From Spirochaetae bacterium HGW-Spirochaetae-3 (GTDB lineage: Bacteria > Spirochaetota > Spirochaetia > Treponematales > UBA12059): DNA of 64,000 nucleotides. The position numbers and the translations under genes are program-made. Shown here in pieces: positions 31,847-41,150 of the stretch. The stretch is from contig PGXV01000006.1 of NCBI GenBank assembly GCA_002839315.1, positions 187,176-251,175 on the forward strand, written 5' to 3'. Below the pieces are notes generated by a model. That model worked only from the letters and a program-made list of their open reading frames with translations, made no database searches and had not been told where the DNA came from. Each line of letters begins with the position of its first letter. The stretch's first letter is position 1.

Positions 31847-33063
31847 AGTTTGGCGTCTTCAAGGGCGTAGGGGAGGGCGGCGTAGAAGGCGGCGGCCTTC
31901 CACAGGTCGTCCACGCGCGTTATCTCGTTGGGCGCGTGGGCCTGGTTCTCGTCTCCCGGTCCGAATCCTATGCTCGGGATGCCGTGCCTACCGGCGACCG
32001 CGACCGCGTTGGTCGAGAAGGTCCACTTGTCCACGACGGGAGCCGCGGAGAAGACGGCCTCGTGCGCGGCGACTCCGGCCTTTACGAAGGGGTGGTCGGC
32101 GGGGAATTTCCAGGTCGGGAAGTAGAGCTCCTGTCGGTAGTCCTTGCCTGTCCAGCTGGGGATCGCGTACTCGGGCATCGTCACCTCTACGGCGTCGACG
32201 CCGGCGGCGAGGATGGCGTCCTTGACCTGCTGGATGGCCATGTCCTTGGTCTCGCCCCAGGTAAGGCGGCGGTCCAGGTACAGCATCGCCTCGTCGGGTA
32301 CGGCGCACTGCGAGGGGCCATGGACCTTCATCTGCGAGACTACGACCGTGCCCTTGCCGAGGAACCCGTCGTCGTCCGGTTTCAGGGACGCGTTGAGCTT
32401 CTCCATAGCCAGAGCGGCTCGGGATGCCTTGTACGCGGCGGAGACGCCGCGCTCGGGAGCGGAGCCGTGGCAGGAGACGCCCTTCATGTGCACTTCCATC
32501 TCCATGCGCCCGCGGTGGCCGCGGTACAGGCGGAGCGACGTGGGCTCGGTGGACACGAAGAGATCGGGCACGAACTTCTCTTCCTCTATAAGGTATTTCC
32601 AGCAGATGCCGTCGCAGTCTTCCTCGATGATCGTGAAGGCGAACCATACCGAGTACTCGCCCGAGTAGTTCATCTCCTTGAGGATGCGCCCCGCGGTGAT
32701 CATCGCGGCCGCGCCGCCGGTCTGGTCCGAGGTGCCGCGGCCGTGCACGAGGCCGTTCTCGATATCGCCGGAGAACGGGTCCTTCTTCCACTGCGAGCGG
32801 TCGCCGATCCCGACGGTGTCGATGTGCGCGTCGATGACGAGCTTCTTGGGGCCGTCGCCGACCCGGGCGAGCAGATTGCCGAGGCCGTCGATGCGTACCT
32901 CGTCGAAGCCGGCCTTCTCGCACATGTCCTTGAGGAAGAGTATGCGCTCCTTCTCCTTGTTGCTCATCGCCGGGACCTTGATGATGCTAGAGAGGTTCTT
33001 CGCGGTCCAGTCCTTGTACGATTCGGCCTTAGCCCTGATTTCCTTGCCGTTCTGCACGCTCAT
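31843..33063 (-). CDS. ygeY: M20-type hydrolase YgeY
   Basis: A 406-residue metallohydrolase of the M20/ArgE-DapE type, the size of E. coli YgeY (403). Metal-binding landmarks are VIDAHIDTVGIGD, GRGTSDQTGGAA and IIEEDCDG; the dimerisation domain lies between about 185 and 290. In the purine cluster it is proposed to hydrolyse a ring-opened, acylated intermediate; the exact substrate is not proven. GGAGG lies 8 bases before the ATG at 33063. It overlaps ssnA by 4 bases and the threonine-synthase-like gene by 3-4. Confidence 0.88.
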   Translation of the reverse strand: MSVQNGKEIRAKAESYKDWTAKNLSSIIKVPAMSNKEKERILFLKDMCEKAGFDEVRIDGLGNLLARVGDGPKKLVIDAHIDTVGIGDRSQWKKDPFSGDIENGLVHGRGTSDQTGGAAAMITAGRILKEMNYSGEYSVWFAFTIIEEDCDGICWKYLIEEEKFVPDLFVSTEPTSLRLYRGHRGRMEMEVHMKGVSCHGSAPERGVSAAYKASRAALAMEKLNASLKPDDDGFLGKGTVVVSQMKVHGPSQCAVPDEAMLYLDRRLTWGETKDMAIQQVKDAILAAGVDAVEVTMPEYAIPSWTGKDYRQELYFPTWKFPADHPFVKAGVAAHEAVFSAAPVVDKWTFSTNAVAVAGRHGIPSIGFGPGDENQAHAPNEITRVDDLWKAAAFYAALPYALEDAKL

Positions 33064-34382
33064 TTCCTTTCCTCCATCCGTTGCCATAACCTACGCGTCT
33101 CCGACCTACCGCGGGCGGCGATGGCCCCGGCGTCGAAGATCGGTTTCCTGTCCTTGACGATATACCTGCCCGCGACCATGGTCGAGCTGACCATGCGCGA
33201 GCCCATGCCGAACGCGACGTGGCCGGCGACGTTGCCGCTCTCGAGCGGGACCGGCGGGTCGTAGTCCCAGAACGCCAGGTCCGCCTCGAAGCCGGCCTCC
33301 ACGCGTCCGAAACGCTTGCCCGGGTAATAGCGCTCGAGGAGACGGTTGCCGTTCTGTAGCATTTCCAGGTACGCGTCCATCCATCGCGAGCCGCCCGCGT
33401 CCTTGTGCTTGAAGAACGCGAAGAGCGCCTCCTCGAGCATGTCCGAGCCTATGCCGTCGGTGCCGAGCACCGGGTTCCTGTACTGCCCTATCTTGTCGTT
33501 GTAGCCCACGCAGTTGTTCATATTGGAGCGAGCGTTGTGGGCGATGAACGAGTCGCGCTCGTTTACCAGCTCTACTTCGCTCGGCGTCAGGAAGAGCCCG
33601 TGGCCGAGTATGGTCTTGGGCCCAAGGAGCCCCGCGTCGTCGAGGCGCACGCAGATGTCCTTGTCGAAGCGATAGCGGGAGTCGACCGCGTCGAACTTGT
33701 CCTCGGCGACGTGGATGTGCAGGCCGCGTCCCGTCGACGAGCAGGCCGAGGCGAGCGCCTCGAGCGTCTCGTCGCAGACGGTGAAGGGCGCGTGGGCGCC
33801 TATCGCCGCCTCGACGGTCGGGTCTCCTCCGGCCTTGCGCACGGCGTCGGTCTTCTTGGCGAAGCGCTCGTTCTCGCGAACGCCCGCGCGGGCGCCTTCC
33901 ATGCCGTTGCGGTCGGTCGTCTCGTAGCACAGGACGCCGCGTATGCCCACCGTCTCGAATCCCTCGGCGAGCGCGTCGAGGGAGCCGTCGATGTACTCGG
34001 GACTCGCGTGATGGTCGACCACCGACGTCACGCCGAGCATCGCCGCGTCGGCGGCGCCCGCGAGGCCGCTCGCCCTGACGATGCCCTCGTCGAGGGCGCG
34101 GTCGAGGAGCCACCACATGTTCTTCAGCTGCTGGGCGAAGTCCTTGCTCGGCTCTATCGCGACCATCAGCCCTCGGGCGAGAGCCGAGTAGAAATGGTTA
34201 TGCGAGCATACGAGGCCCGGGCTGACGTAGCCCCCGGGCGACTGGCGATCGGCTCTGGGATACTTCGACGCGAGGCCCCTGCCCACCTCGACTATCCTGG
34301 CGCCTTCTATGGCTACGTCGGTAGGCTCGGAGACCGAGCCTGGGTAAAAATGGAGAACGCGAACGTTCTCGAGGATCATCAT
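33060..34382 (-). CDS. ssnA: Amidohydrolase SsnA
   Basis: A 440-residue cyclic amidohydrolase closely resembling E. coli SsnA (442). Diagnostic stretches are SPGLVCSHNHFYSALARGL, TSVVDHHASPEYIDGSLDAL, AHAPFTVCDETLEAL, HNARSNMNNCVGYN and LGTDGIGSDMLEEALFAFF. It is a metal-dependent aminohydrolase-type enzyme of the uric-acid/purine degradation cluster, with the exact reaction unassigned. GGAGGG precedes the ATG, which overlaps the ygfK stop (ATGA). A second methionine follows immediately, so the start could be 3 bases later. Confidence 0.93.
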   Translation of the reverse strand: MMILENVRVLHFYPGSVSEPTDVAIEGARIVEVGRGLASKYPRADRQSPGGYVSPGLVCSHNHFYSALARGLMVAIEPSKDFAQQLKNMWWLLDRALDEGIVRASGLAGAADAAMLGVTSVVDHHASPEYIDGSLDALAEGFETVGIRGVLCYETTDRNGMEGARAGVRENERFAKKTDAVRKAGGDPTVEAAIGAHAPFTVCDETLEALASACSSTGRGLHIHVAEDKFDAVDSRYRFDKDICVRLDDAGLLGPKTILGHGLFLTPSEVELVNERDSFIAHNARSNMNNCVGYNDKIGQYRNPVLGTDGIGSDMLEEALFAFFKHKDAGGSRWMDAYLEMLQNGNRLLERYYPGKRFGRVEAGFEADLAFWDYDPPVPLESGNVAGHVAFGMGSRMVSSTMVAGRYIVKDRKPIFDAGAIAARGRSETRRLWQRMEERK

Positions 34383-37300
34383 GCCTTCCCTCCAGCTATG
34401 AGATACGAGTGAGAGTCGAGTACGGTCTTGGCTATCGCGGGCATCGGCGAATCGGCGGCCCGCTTCGTCCATTCGGCGTACGGTCGCGTCGTGACCGCGG
34501 ACTTCTCGCCCGGCTCGGCGCGCATGACGAGCGTCGGCGAGGCGCTGTCGCCTACGAACGCGAAGCCCGCGTTGGAGCTCTCGCGGAGGGCGGCCTCGCC
34601 CGAGAACAGCGTCGGCTTGCCGGAATAGGGCTCGCCGTCGTAGGGGCAGAAGAAGCCGCAGTTGCCGCACTCGTTGCAGAGGTCGTCGACGTGCACGATC
34701 TGTATCGCCTGCTTGAGCGCGCCGCCCGGGGCGACGGGTAACGCGAAGTTGGCCCGGTTGGGGCATACCTCGACGCACCGGAGGCAGGCCGAGCCGCAGG
34801 ACAGGCAACGCTCGGCCTCGCGGGCGACGAAGCCCGGATCCGTTACCGGCAGGCTCGGTAGCGTTTCGCCGCGCCGCGACAGCGCGTCGTGATCGGGCGC
34901 CGAAGGCTCGAGCCTTTCTACGCGCGGCTCGACGCCGGCGGCGCGGAGGATGGCGTAGGCGGCCAGGCGCCCGTCGGCCTCGCCCGCGATGATACTGGCC
35001 GGTCCGCGCCTGGCGTCGCCCGCGGCGTAGACGCCGGGAACGCTCGTGGCCATCGTCGACTCGTCTACGACGGGACGGCCGTTCTTGCCTACCTCCGCCC
35101 CGAGCGATTCGAACAGCGCGCGGTCCGGGCTCTCGCCCACCGCCGCTATCACGAGGTCGCAGGCGACGTCTCGGACCCTGTCGGAAGCGACCGGAGCGCG
35201 CCTCCCGGACGCGTCGGGCTCGCCGAGCGACATCTCCCTGACCCGCAGCACCGGTAGCGATCCGCCCGAGCCCGGCGCCATCCGCTCGGGTAGCGACAGT
35301 TCGGTGTATTCTACGCCGTCAACGAGCGCCGCCTCGAATTCCTCGCGGTCGGCCGGCATCTCCAAAAGCGACCTGCGGTACAGGATACGGACCTTGGGCT
35401 TGCCGGCGAGCCTCGCCGCGACGCGTGCGGCGTCCATCGCGGTATTGCCGCCGCCGGTCACGACTATCGCCTTGTACCCGTCGAACTCGCCCTTGCGCTC
35501 ATGCGCCGCGGCCAGGAATTCGAGCGCGTCGACGACGCGTATGCCTGATCCTTCGAGCGGCAGCTCGCGCGGGATAGGGGCCCCGGTCGCCACGACGACC
35601 GCGGAATAGCCTTCGGCCTTCAGCGCGGCGGCGTCGACGGAACCGGAATGGCCGAACCTGAAATCCGCTCCGAGCGCCTTGATCCTGTCGATGTCGGCCG
35701 TGATATCCTCTGTGGAGATGCGGAAGCCGGGTATGACGTTGGCGGGGACGCCTCCGGGGCCGGCCGCCTTGTCGAATACGGTTACCGGGTAGCCTTCCAG
35801 CGCCAGGTAGTGGGCGCAGGATAGTCCCGCGGGGCCGGCGCCGAACACGGCTGCCTTGCCCTTGCCCGCCAGGGACGGAGCCTTAACGGCCGGAATCGTA
35901 GCGGAACGGGCACAGGCCAGTTTCATCGAGCGTATCTCGACGGAGCCCTCGTAGTCGACGCGCGAACAGGCGTACATGCACTGGTGGTCGCACAGGACGC
36001 CGGTGATATGCGGCAGCGGATTGTCCGCCAGCACGATAGACAGCGCCTTCTTGGCGTCTCCGGCGGCGAGCGCCTTCATATAAGCGGGCGGCTTCTGGCC
36101 GGCGGGGCAGGCCTCGACGCAGGGGGCGGCGAAGCAGTCGCTCAGGGGCAGGCTCTTCTTGATGCGCGCCTCGCCCTTCTTGTAGTCGCCGCGGTAGGCC
36201 GGGTCCTCGAGCGCCGCGGCCGCGAGCCGGGCGAGCCGATCGGCGTCCGGCCTCGCGGGTACGCCCGCATCCAAGGCGCGAACGGCCTCGCGGGCCATCG
36301 GCTCCAGCCTGAGGTATCCGCCCGGCTTGAGTATGTCGGTGGCGACGGTCAGCGGGCCGAGCCCGGCGGCGAGGCAGTCGAACGCGTTATGCGCGCTCGC
36401 GCCGCCGCAGTACGAGAACGGCAATGGCTCGGGAAGGGCGGCCGCGAGCCTGGCCGCCAGGCGGGTGGTTATCGGGAACAGCGATCGGCCGGACATGTAG
36501 CGCTCGCCGCCCGGCATCCGCGCGCCGTCGTTGACGTTCGCGAGGGTGTTGGACAGCTTGACGCCGAATCGCGCGCCCTTGGCCTTCGACTTGTCCCGAA
36601 GCGACGCGATAAGGTTCAGCGCGGCGTCGAACTGCAGGTCGTGCTCGAAGGTCGGGCGCTTGACGAGTATGCGTTGCCACCCGGTGGTGTCGAGAATACG
36701 CCTGACTTCGTCGTAGCCGAGCAGGGTAGGGTTGAGTTTTACGTAGGTATCGAAACCTTTTTCTTCTATTAAATAGGCGCCGATCCGCTCAATCTCGGCG
36801 GGCGGACAACCGTGCATCGTAGACAGCGTTACCGAGTGCACCGGGGCGGTCGGCATGGCCCTGACGGCTTCGCGAGCGCGAGCGGCTCCGGCCGCTCCGA
36901 AGGCGGCCTGGAACGAAGGCGCGTCGACGGCGGCCTTCGCCTCGGCGAGGGCCTGCTCCCATATCGGGGTGCCGGCCGGCGAGCGCATGCCCTCGATGAA
37001 GGCGTCGACGCGCGCGCCCTTGATACCGTCGAGGGTATAGCCGACGGACATGTTGAACATCAGCGCGCCGGGACGCTCGCACAGCGCGGCGCGGAGGATA
37101 TGGATCGCTATCCACGCGCGCAGGTATTCGGCGCGCGCCTCCTCGAGCAGCAGCTCGGTGGACCATTCCACGTTGTGCCCCTCGTCCAGTGCGTCGATGC
37201 AGGGCTTCTCTATATCGAGCCGGTCGTTCTCCTGAACGGTCTTGAGCTCGAATACCCTGGCTCCGGCGAGCCACGCGGCGACTATATTAGGCGCTATCTG

Positions 37301-37489
37301 GGTATGCGGTCCAGCCGCCGGTCCTATGGGCAGGCCGATGACGGCGCCGTTCACGTCGAATCCCGGCGATCGCGACTCCCTGCCGATGACCCGCCGCGTC
37401 AATGCTCCGGGAATATCGTAGGCCCCGTCCCTCGCCGTCCATTCGCCGATTATCCGCCCCAATAGCTCGCTCATCGGCAATGACTTCAT
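34379..37489 (-). CDS. ygfK: YgfK: multi-domain Fe-S flavoprotein (putative selenate reductase subunit)
   Basis: A 1036-residue oxidoreductase, matching E. coli YgfK (1032). The N-terminal half is a dihydropyrimidine/dihydroorotate-dehydrogenase-like barrel (IGPAAGPHTQIAPNIVAAWL near residue 50). A GltD-like module follows, with cysteines in CFAAPCVEACPAG, an FAD motif (GAGPAGLSCAHYLALEGYPV) and an NAD(P) motif (GGGNTAMDAARVA). It ends with ferredoxin-type clusters (CLSCGSACLRCVEVCPN and CNECGNCGFFCPYDGEPYSG). It probably reduces a purine-derived intermediate using NAD(P)H. I chose the ATG at 37489, 8 bases after hyuA; an ATG at 37513 would overlap hyuA without a ribosome site. The name 'selenate reductase' is historical. 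Confidence 0.92.
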   Translation of the reverse strand: MKSLPMSELLGRIIGEWTARDGAYDIPGALTRRVIGRESRSPGFDVNGAVIGLPIGPAAGPHTQIAPNIVAAWLAGARVFELKTVQENDRLDIEKPCIDALDEGHNVEWSTELLLEEARAEYLRAWIAIHILRAALCERPGALMFNMSVGYTLDGIKGARVDAFIEGMRSPAGTPIWEQALAEAKAAVDAPSFQAAFGAAGAARAREAVRAMPTAPVHSVTLSTMHGCPPAEIERIGAYLIEEKGFDTYVKLNPTLLGYDEVRRILDTTGWQRILVKRPTFEHDLQFDAALNLIASLRDKSKAKGARFGVKLSNTLANVNDGARMPGGERYMSGRSLFPITTRLAARLAAALPEPLPFSYCGGASAHNAFDCLAAGLGPLTVATDILKPGGYLRLEPMAREAVRALDAGVPARPDADRLARLAAAALEDPAYRGDYKKGEARIKKSLPLSDCFAAPCVEACPAGQKPPAYMKALAAGDAKKALSIVLADNPLPHITGVLCDHQCMYACSRVDYEGSVEIRSMKLACARSATIPAVKAPSLAGKGKAAVFGAGPAGLSCAHYLALEGYPVTVFDKAAGPGGVPANVIPGFRISTEDITADIDRIKALGADFRFGHSGSVDAAALKAEGYSAVVVATGAPIPRELPLEGSGIRVVDALEFLAAAHERKGEFDGYKAIVVTGGGNTAMDAARVAARLAGKPKVRILYRRSLLEMPADREEFEAALVDGVEYTELSLPERMAPGSGGSLPVLRVREMSLGEPDASGRRAPVASDRVRDVACDLVIAAVGESPDRALFESLGAEVGKNGRPVVDESTMATSVPGVYAAGDARRGPASIIAGEADGRLAAYAILRAAGVEPRVERLEPSAPDHDALSRRGETLPSLPVTDPGFVAREAERCLSCGSACLRCVEVCPNRANFALPVAPGGALKQAIQIVHVDDLCNECGNCGFFCPYDGEPYSGKPTLFSGEAALRESSNAGFAFVGDSASPTLVMRAEPGEKSAVTTRPYAEWTKRAADSPMPAIAKTVLDSHSYLIAGGKA

Positions 37490-37497
37490 GATCTTGC

Positions 37498-38865
37498 TCA
37501 CCGGTACCCCCATCGTAGATGTTTTCCGTATCCCGCCTCGGCGATTATGCCCGAGGCTGCGTTCCACACGGTCCGTCCCCTGACCATGGTTTCGCGGATT
37601 CGGCCCGCGAGACGCATGCCCTCGAACGGCGTTATCGTTCCTTTGCTTAGTAATTCCGATCCGCGCACCTCGTAGACGCCGCTCGGGTCGACCAGCACCA
37701 GGTCGGCGTCCATGCCGACGGCGATGGCGCCCTTGCGGCCCGAGAGCCCGAAGCGCGCCGCGGCTCCTCCGCTCGTAGCCCGCAGGAAGGACCGGAGGCT
37801 CAAGCGACCGGCCCTATAGCCTTCCGAGTACAGGTACGGGAATAGCGTCCCCGTCCCCGGTATGCCGCCGTAATCGGTCCATACCGAGCCGGTCCGCTTC
37901 TCTGACTCGGGCGCGGGCGCGTGATCGCTCGCTACGTATACTATCGCGCCCGACTCGAGCAGGCGCCAGAGCCTCGCGGATTGTTCCCTCGATTTAACCG
38001 GCGGCGCGGTCTTCAGCGACGATCCCTTGTCCGCGAAGTCCTCGCGGCCGAATGCGAGGTAGTGCGGGCAGGTCTCGCAGGTAGCGCCGGCCGCGGCTAC
38101 GGCCTCGGCTGCGTCGGCGGTACCGACATGGACGACGTGAAGGGCGCCTTCGCGGCCTTTCGCCAGGGCGATAGCCGAGGCGACCGCGACGGTCTCGGCG
38201 GACTCGGGCCGCGAATCGACGTAATCGTCCCACGACGGAGCGCGACCGGCCGCGATGGAGCGGGCCTTCATCGCCGCGGTCGCCGGTAGGACGACGCCTG
38301 GATCCTCCGCGTGCAGGAGCAGGGGCCGGCCGAGCCCGGCCGCCTTGGCCACGGCCCCACCGAACCCGTAATGGTCGACCGCGGTGAACGTATCCATGCC
38401 GGACACGAAGTAGCACTTGAATCCGACGACGTCCGGCGCCAGCGCCTCCATGTCGGAGGCCAGCGCCTCCTCTATGCGATGCCCCGAGACGCCTCCGTAT
38501 AGCGCGTAGTCCACGACGCCGCGGCCGCCCATCGCCGCGAGCTTCTCGCGGAGGTTGGCCGCGGTGGTCACCGGGGGCAGGCTGGTACAGGGCATGTCTA
38601 TGACGGTGGTCACGCCGCCGCGCGCGGCCGCCATCGTGCCGTGCAGGAAGTCCTCGCGGTGCGTGAAGCCGGGTTCGTCGAAATGGACGTGAGGATCGAT
38701 GGCTCCGGGGAACACCTCGAGGCCGGACGCGTCGAATACGTCCTCGCCGGCGGTCGGCTCGATGGAGGCGGCTATCCCGACGATGGTCTCCCCGTCGATT
38801 CGTATATCGCGGCGCTCGAGAGCGTCGGCTCCGGGCAGGGCGCACAGGCCGTTCTTCAGTATCAT
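37498..38865 (-). CDS. hyuA: Cyclic amidohydrolase (HyuA/dihydropyrimidinase-allantoinase type)
   Basis: A 455-residue binuclear metal hydrolase. It has the HxH pair in GAIDPHVHFDEPGFTHRE (about residue 58), a bridging lysine in VGFKCYFVSGMD (about residue 150), further metal ligands in LLHAEDPG and HVVHVGTADA, and a late aspartate in VASDHAPAPESEK. It should open a hydantoin- or allantoin-like ring. E. coli has a phenylhydantoinase gene at the corresponding place. The gene overlaps the upstream molybdenum-enzyme gene by 4 bases. Which ring it opens (allantoin, hydantoin or a dihydropyrimidine) cannot be settled from sequence. Confidence 0.87.
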   Translation of the reverse strand: MILKNGLCALPGADALERRDIRIDGETIVGIAASIEPTAGEDVFDASGLEVFPGAIDPHVHFDEPGFTHREDFLHGTMAAARGGVTTVIDMPCTSLPPVTTAANLREKLAAMGGRGVVDYALYGGVSGHRIEEALASDMEALAPDVVGFKCYFVSGMDTFTAVDHYGFGGAVAKAAGLGRPLLLHAEDPGVVLPATAAMKARSIAAGRAPSWDDYVDSRPESAETVAVASAIALAKGREGALHVVHVGTADAAEAVAAAGATCETCPHYLAFGREDFADKGSSLKTAPPVKSREQSARLWRLLESGAIVYVASDHAPAPESEKRTGSVWTDYGGIPGTGTLFPYLYSEGYRAGRLSLRSFLRATSGGAAARFGLSGRKGAIAVGMDADLVLVDPSGVYEVRGSELLSKGTITPFEGMRLAGRIRETMVRGRTVWNAASGIIAEAGYGKHLRWGYR

Positions 38866-41150
38866 CTTCCGGGCTCCCTACCGAGGGCGCCGTCGAGATC
38901 GCCGGTCAGGAAGAGCATCGCCTTCTCCGGGGTCATCGGGAGGTCGTAGAACGACGGGGCGTCCGGCCTGGCCGCCTTGAGCGCGTCGAGCACGGCGAAG
39001 TAGCCGGCGATGCCGTACATCAGTGGAGGCTCGCCGACGGCCTTGGAGTTCGCTACGACCTTGGGGTTCGGTCTCGTGAAGAAATCGACGTCCATGCGCG
39101 GCATGAAATGCGCGTCAGGCAGCTTGTAGGTCGATAGCGTGTCGGAAAGGAGCCTGCCCGAGGCGTCGAATTTCAGCTCCTCGAGGCAGCTCCAGCCCAG
39201 GCCCTGGGCGAACGCGCCCTCGACCTGCCCCATATCGACGAGGGGGTCTATCGATTCGGCGATATCGTGGACGATGAAGGCGTCGTCGAAGCGGTACGAG
39301 CCGCGTACGACGTCGAGCGTGGCGGTGACGACGGCGCAACCGTACACGTGGTACAGGAACGGCGTGCCGTGTTCCGCCTTCATGTCGTAATGGAGGCCGG
39401 GCGTCGCGTAGAAGCCGTGGGCCGAAAGGTCGATGCGCCGCTCGTACGCGGCGGTCGCGAGCCTCGCGAAGCTCAGCTCGGCCGACGGTTTCCCGTCGAC
39501 GGTTACCGTCCCGTCGACGATGCCGACGGAACCGGGCTCGGCTCCGAGCGTCTCGGCGGCGATCGCGACGAGGCGCTTCTTCAATTCGATGCAGGCGACC
39601 TGGGCCGCCATCGCGTTGATGTCGGCCCCGCTGCTCGCGGCGGTCGCTACCGTATTGGCTACGGTCGTCGTGCGCGTGCTCTCTACCCTAACGGACGAGA
39701 GCGGAGCGCCCAGGGTCCTCGATACGACGATGGCTATCTTGCGTCCTACGCCCTGGCCCATCTCGATGGCGCCGGTGGACACGGAGACCGAGCCGTCGTT
39801 ATAGACGTGCACGAGGGCTCCGCCCTGATTGAGCATGATCTTCGTGAAGCTGATGCCGAAGCACAGCGGCAGGACCGCGGCGCCGCGCTTATAGGCCTTG
39901 TTCTCCGCGTTGAACGCCGCGATGCCCGCCCGCAGCTCGGGCCACCTTGCCTTGTCCATGCACAGGGCGAAGGTCTCCTTCGCTCGGGCGTCGTCCATGC
40001 TCATACCGTAGTGCGACACGTCTCCCTCGGAGAGCAGGTTCTTCCGCTGGATCTCGGCGGGGTCCATGCCCAGCGCCCGTGCGGCCTTGTCGATCGCGCA
40101 CTCGATGACGAAGATACCCTGAGGGCCGCCGAAGCCGCGGAACGCGGTGAACGGCACGAGGTTGGTCCGGCACATGATGCCGGTGGCGCGGACGTTGGGG
40201 ATATGGTACGCGCCGGCGGCGTGGAACATCGTCCTCGGTATGATCGCCGGCGACAGGTCCGTCGCGGCGCCGGCGTTCTGGTAGTAGTCGGCCTCGAACG
40301 CGAGTATCGTGCCGTCCTTCTTGAGCCCTATCTTGAAGTCCGACGAGTAGGGGTGGCGCTTCCCGGTGCTGGCCATGTCGTCGCGGCGGTTCAGGTACAG
40401 CTTGACAGGCAAGCCCGTCCTGACGGCGCCGAGCGAGGCGAGCGCAGCCCAGCCCGAGGCCTGGTCTTCCTTGCCGCCGAACGCGCCCCCGAGGCGTCTC
40501 GTCTCTACCTCGACGAGGTTCATGGGGACGCCTAGTATACGGGCCACGATGGCCTGTACGCCGGAAGGGCTCTGCGTTCCGGAGAGGACGCGGACGCCGC
40601 CCGAGTCGTCGGGGTAGGCGATGGCTCCCTGGGTCTCGAGGTACACGTGCTCCTGGCCGCCTGATTCTACGCGTCCCGAGACCACGACGTCGCACATCCC
40701 GTACGCGGCCTCGGGGTCTCCGGAGCGCTGGGTCCGCGGCGTCATGATGACGGCGCCCTTGGCGTAGGCCTCGCGCGGATCGACTACGACGGGCAGGTCT
40801 TCGCGGCCTTCGATCGTGACCAGCGCGGCGGCCTTCCTGGCTATCGACCTGGTCGGGGCCAGCACCAGCGCGAGCACCTCGCCGCGGTAGTGCCATTCCC
40901 CGGTCGATAGCATAGGCTCGTCGGGTATCGACGTGGAGAGCTGGTTCTCGCCCGGTACGTCGGCCGCGACGATGACGCGGACGCCGGGGGCGAAGGCGAG
41001 CGCGGCCGAAGCGTCGAGGCGCGCGAAGCGGCCGTGCGCCGACGGCGACGTCACGATGGCCGCGTGCAGCATATCGGCGCCTTCGGGCATATCGTCTACA
41101 TAGGTGGTCTTGCCCATCACGTTGAGGGCGGAATCGGGATTGCGCTTCAT
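38862..41150 (-). CDS. Xanthine-dehydrogenase-type molybdopterin-binding subunit
   Basis: A 762-residue Mo-binding subunit, a second molybdenum hydroxylase distinct from XdhD. Conserved elements are GGAFGGKEDQASGW, TNLVPFTAFRGFGGPQG (with the Arg typical of xanthine dehydrogenases), EMGQGVGRKI and the end segment NSKAVGEPPLMYGIAG with the catalytic Glu. Its size is that of E. coli XdhA (752). The start at 41150 overlaps the stop of the FAD/Fe-S subunit gene as ATGA; a longer start at 41186 lies inside that gene. Together the two should oxidise hypoxanthine or xanthine. Confidence 0.92.
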   Translation of the reverse strand: MKRNPDSALNVMGKTTYVDDMPEGADMLHAAIVTSPSAHGRFARLDASAALAFAPGVRVIVAADVPGENQLSTSIPDEPMLSTGEWHYRGEVLALVLAPTRSIARKAAALVTIEGREDLPVVVDPREAYAKGAVIMTPRTQRSGDPEAAYGMCDVVVSGRVESGGQEHVYLETQGAIAYPDDSGGVRVLSGTQSPSGVQAIVARILGVPMNLVEVETRRLGGAFGGKEDQASGWAALASLGAVRTGLPVKLYLNRRDDMASTGKRHPYSSDFKIGLKKDGTILAFEADYYQNAGAATDLSPAIIPRTMFHAAGAYHIPNVRATGIMCRTNLVPFTAFRGFGGPQGIFVIECAIDKAARALGMDPAEIQRKNLLSEGDVSHYGMSMDDARAKETFALCMDKARWPELRAGIAAFNAENKAYKRGAAVLPLCFGISFTKIMLNQGGALVHVYNDGSVSVSTGAIEMGQGVGRKIAIVVSRTLGAPLSSVRVESTRTTTVANTVATAASSGADINAMAAQVACIELKKRLVAIAAETLGAEPGSVGIVDGTVTVDGKPSAELSFARLATAAYERRIDLSAHGFYATPGLHYDMKAEHGTPFLYHVYGCAVVTATLDVVRGSYRFDDAFIVHDIAESIDPLVDMGQVEGAFAQGLGWSCLEELKFDASGRLLSDTLSTYKLPDAHFMPRMDVDFFTRPNPKVVANSKAVGEPPLMYGIAGYFAVLDALKAARPDAPSFYDLPMTPEKAMLFLTGDLDGALGREPGR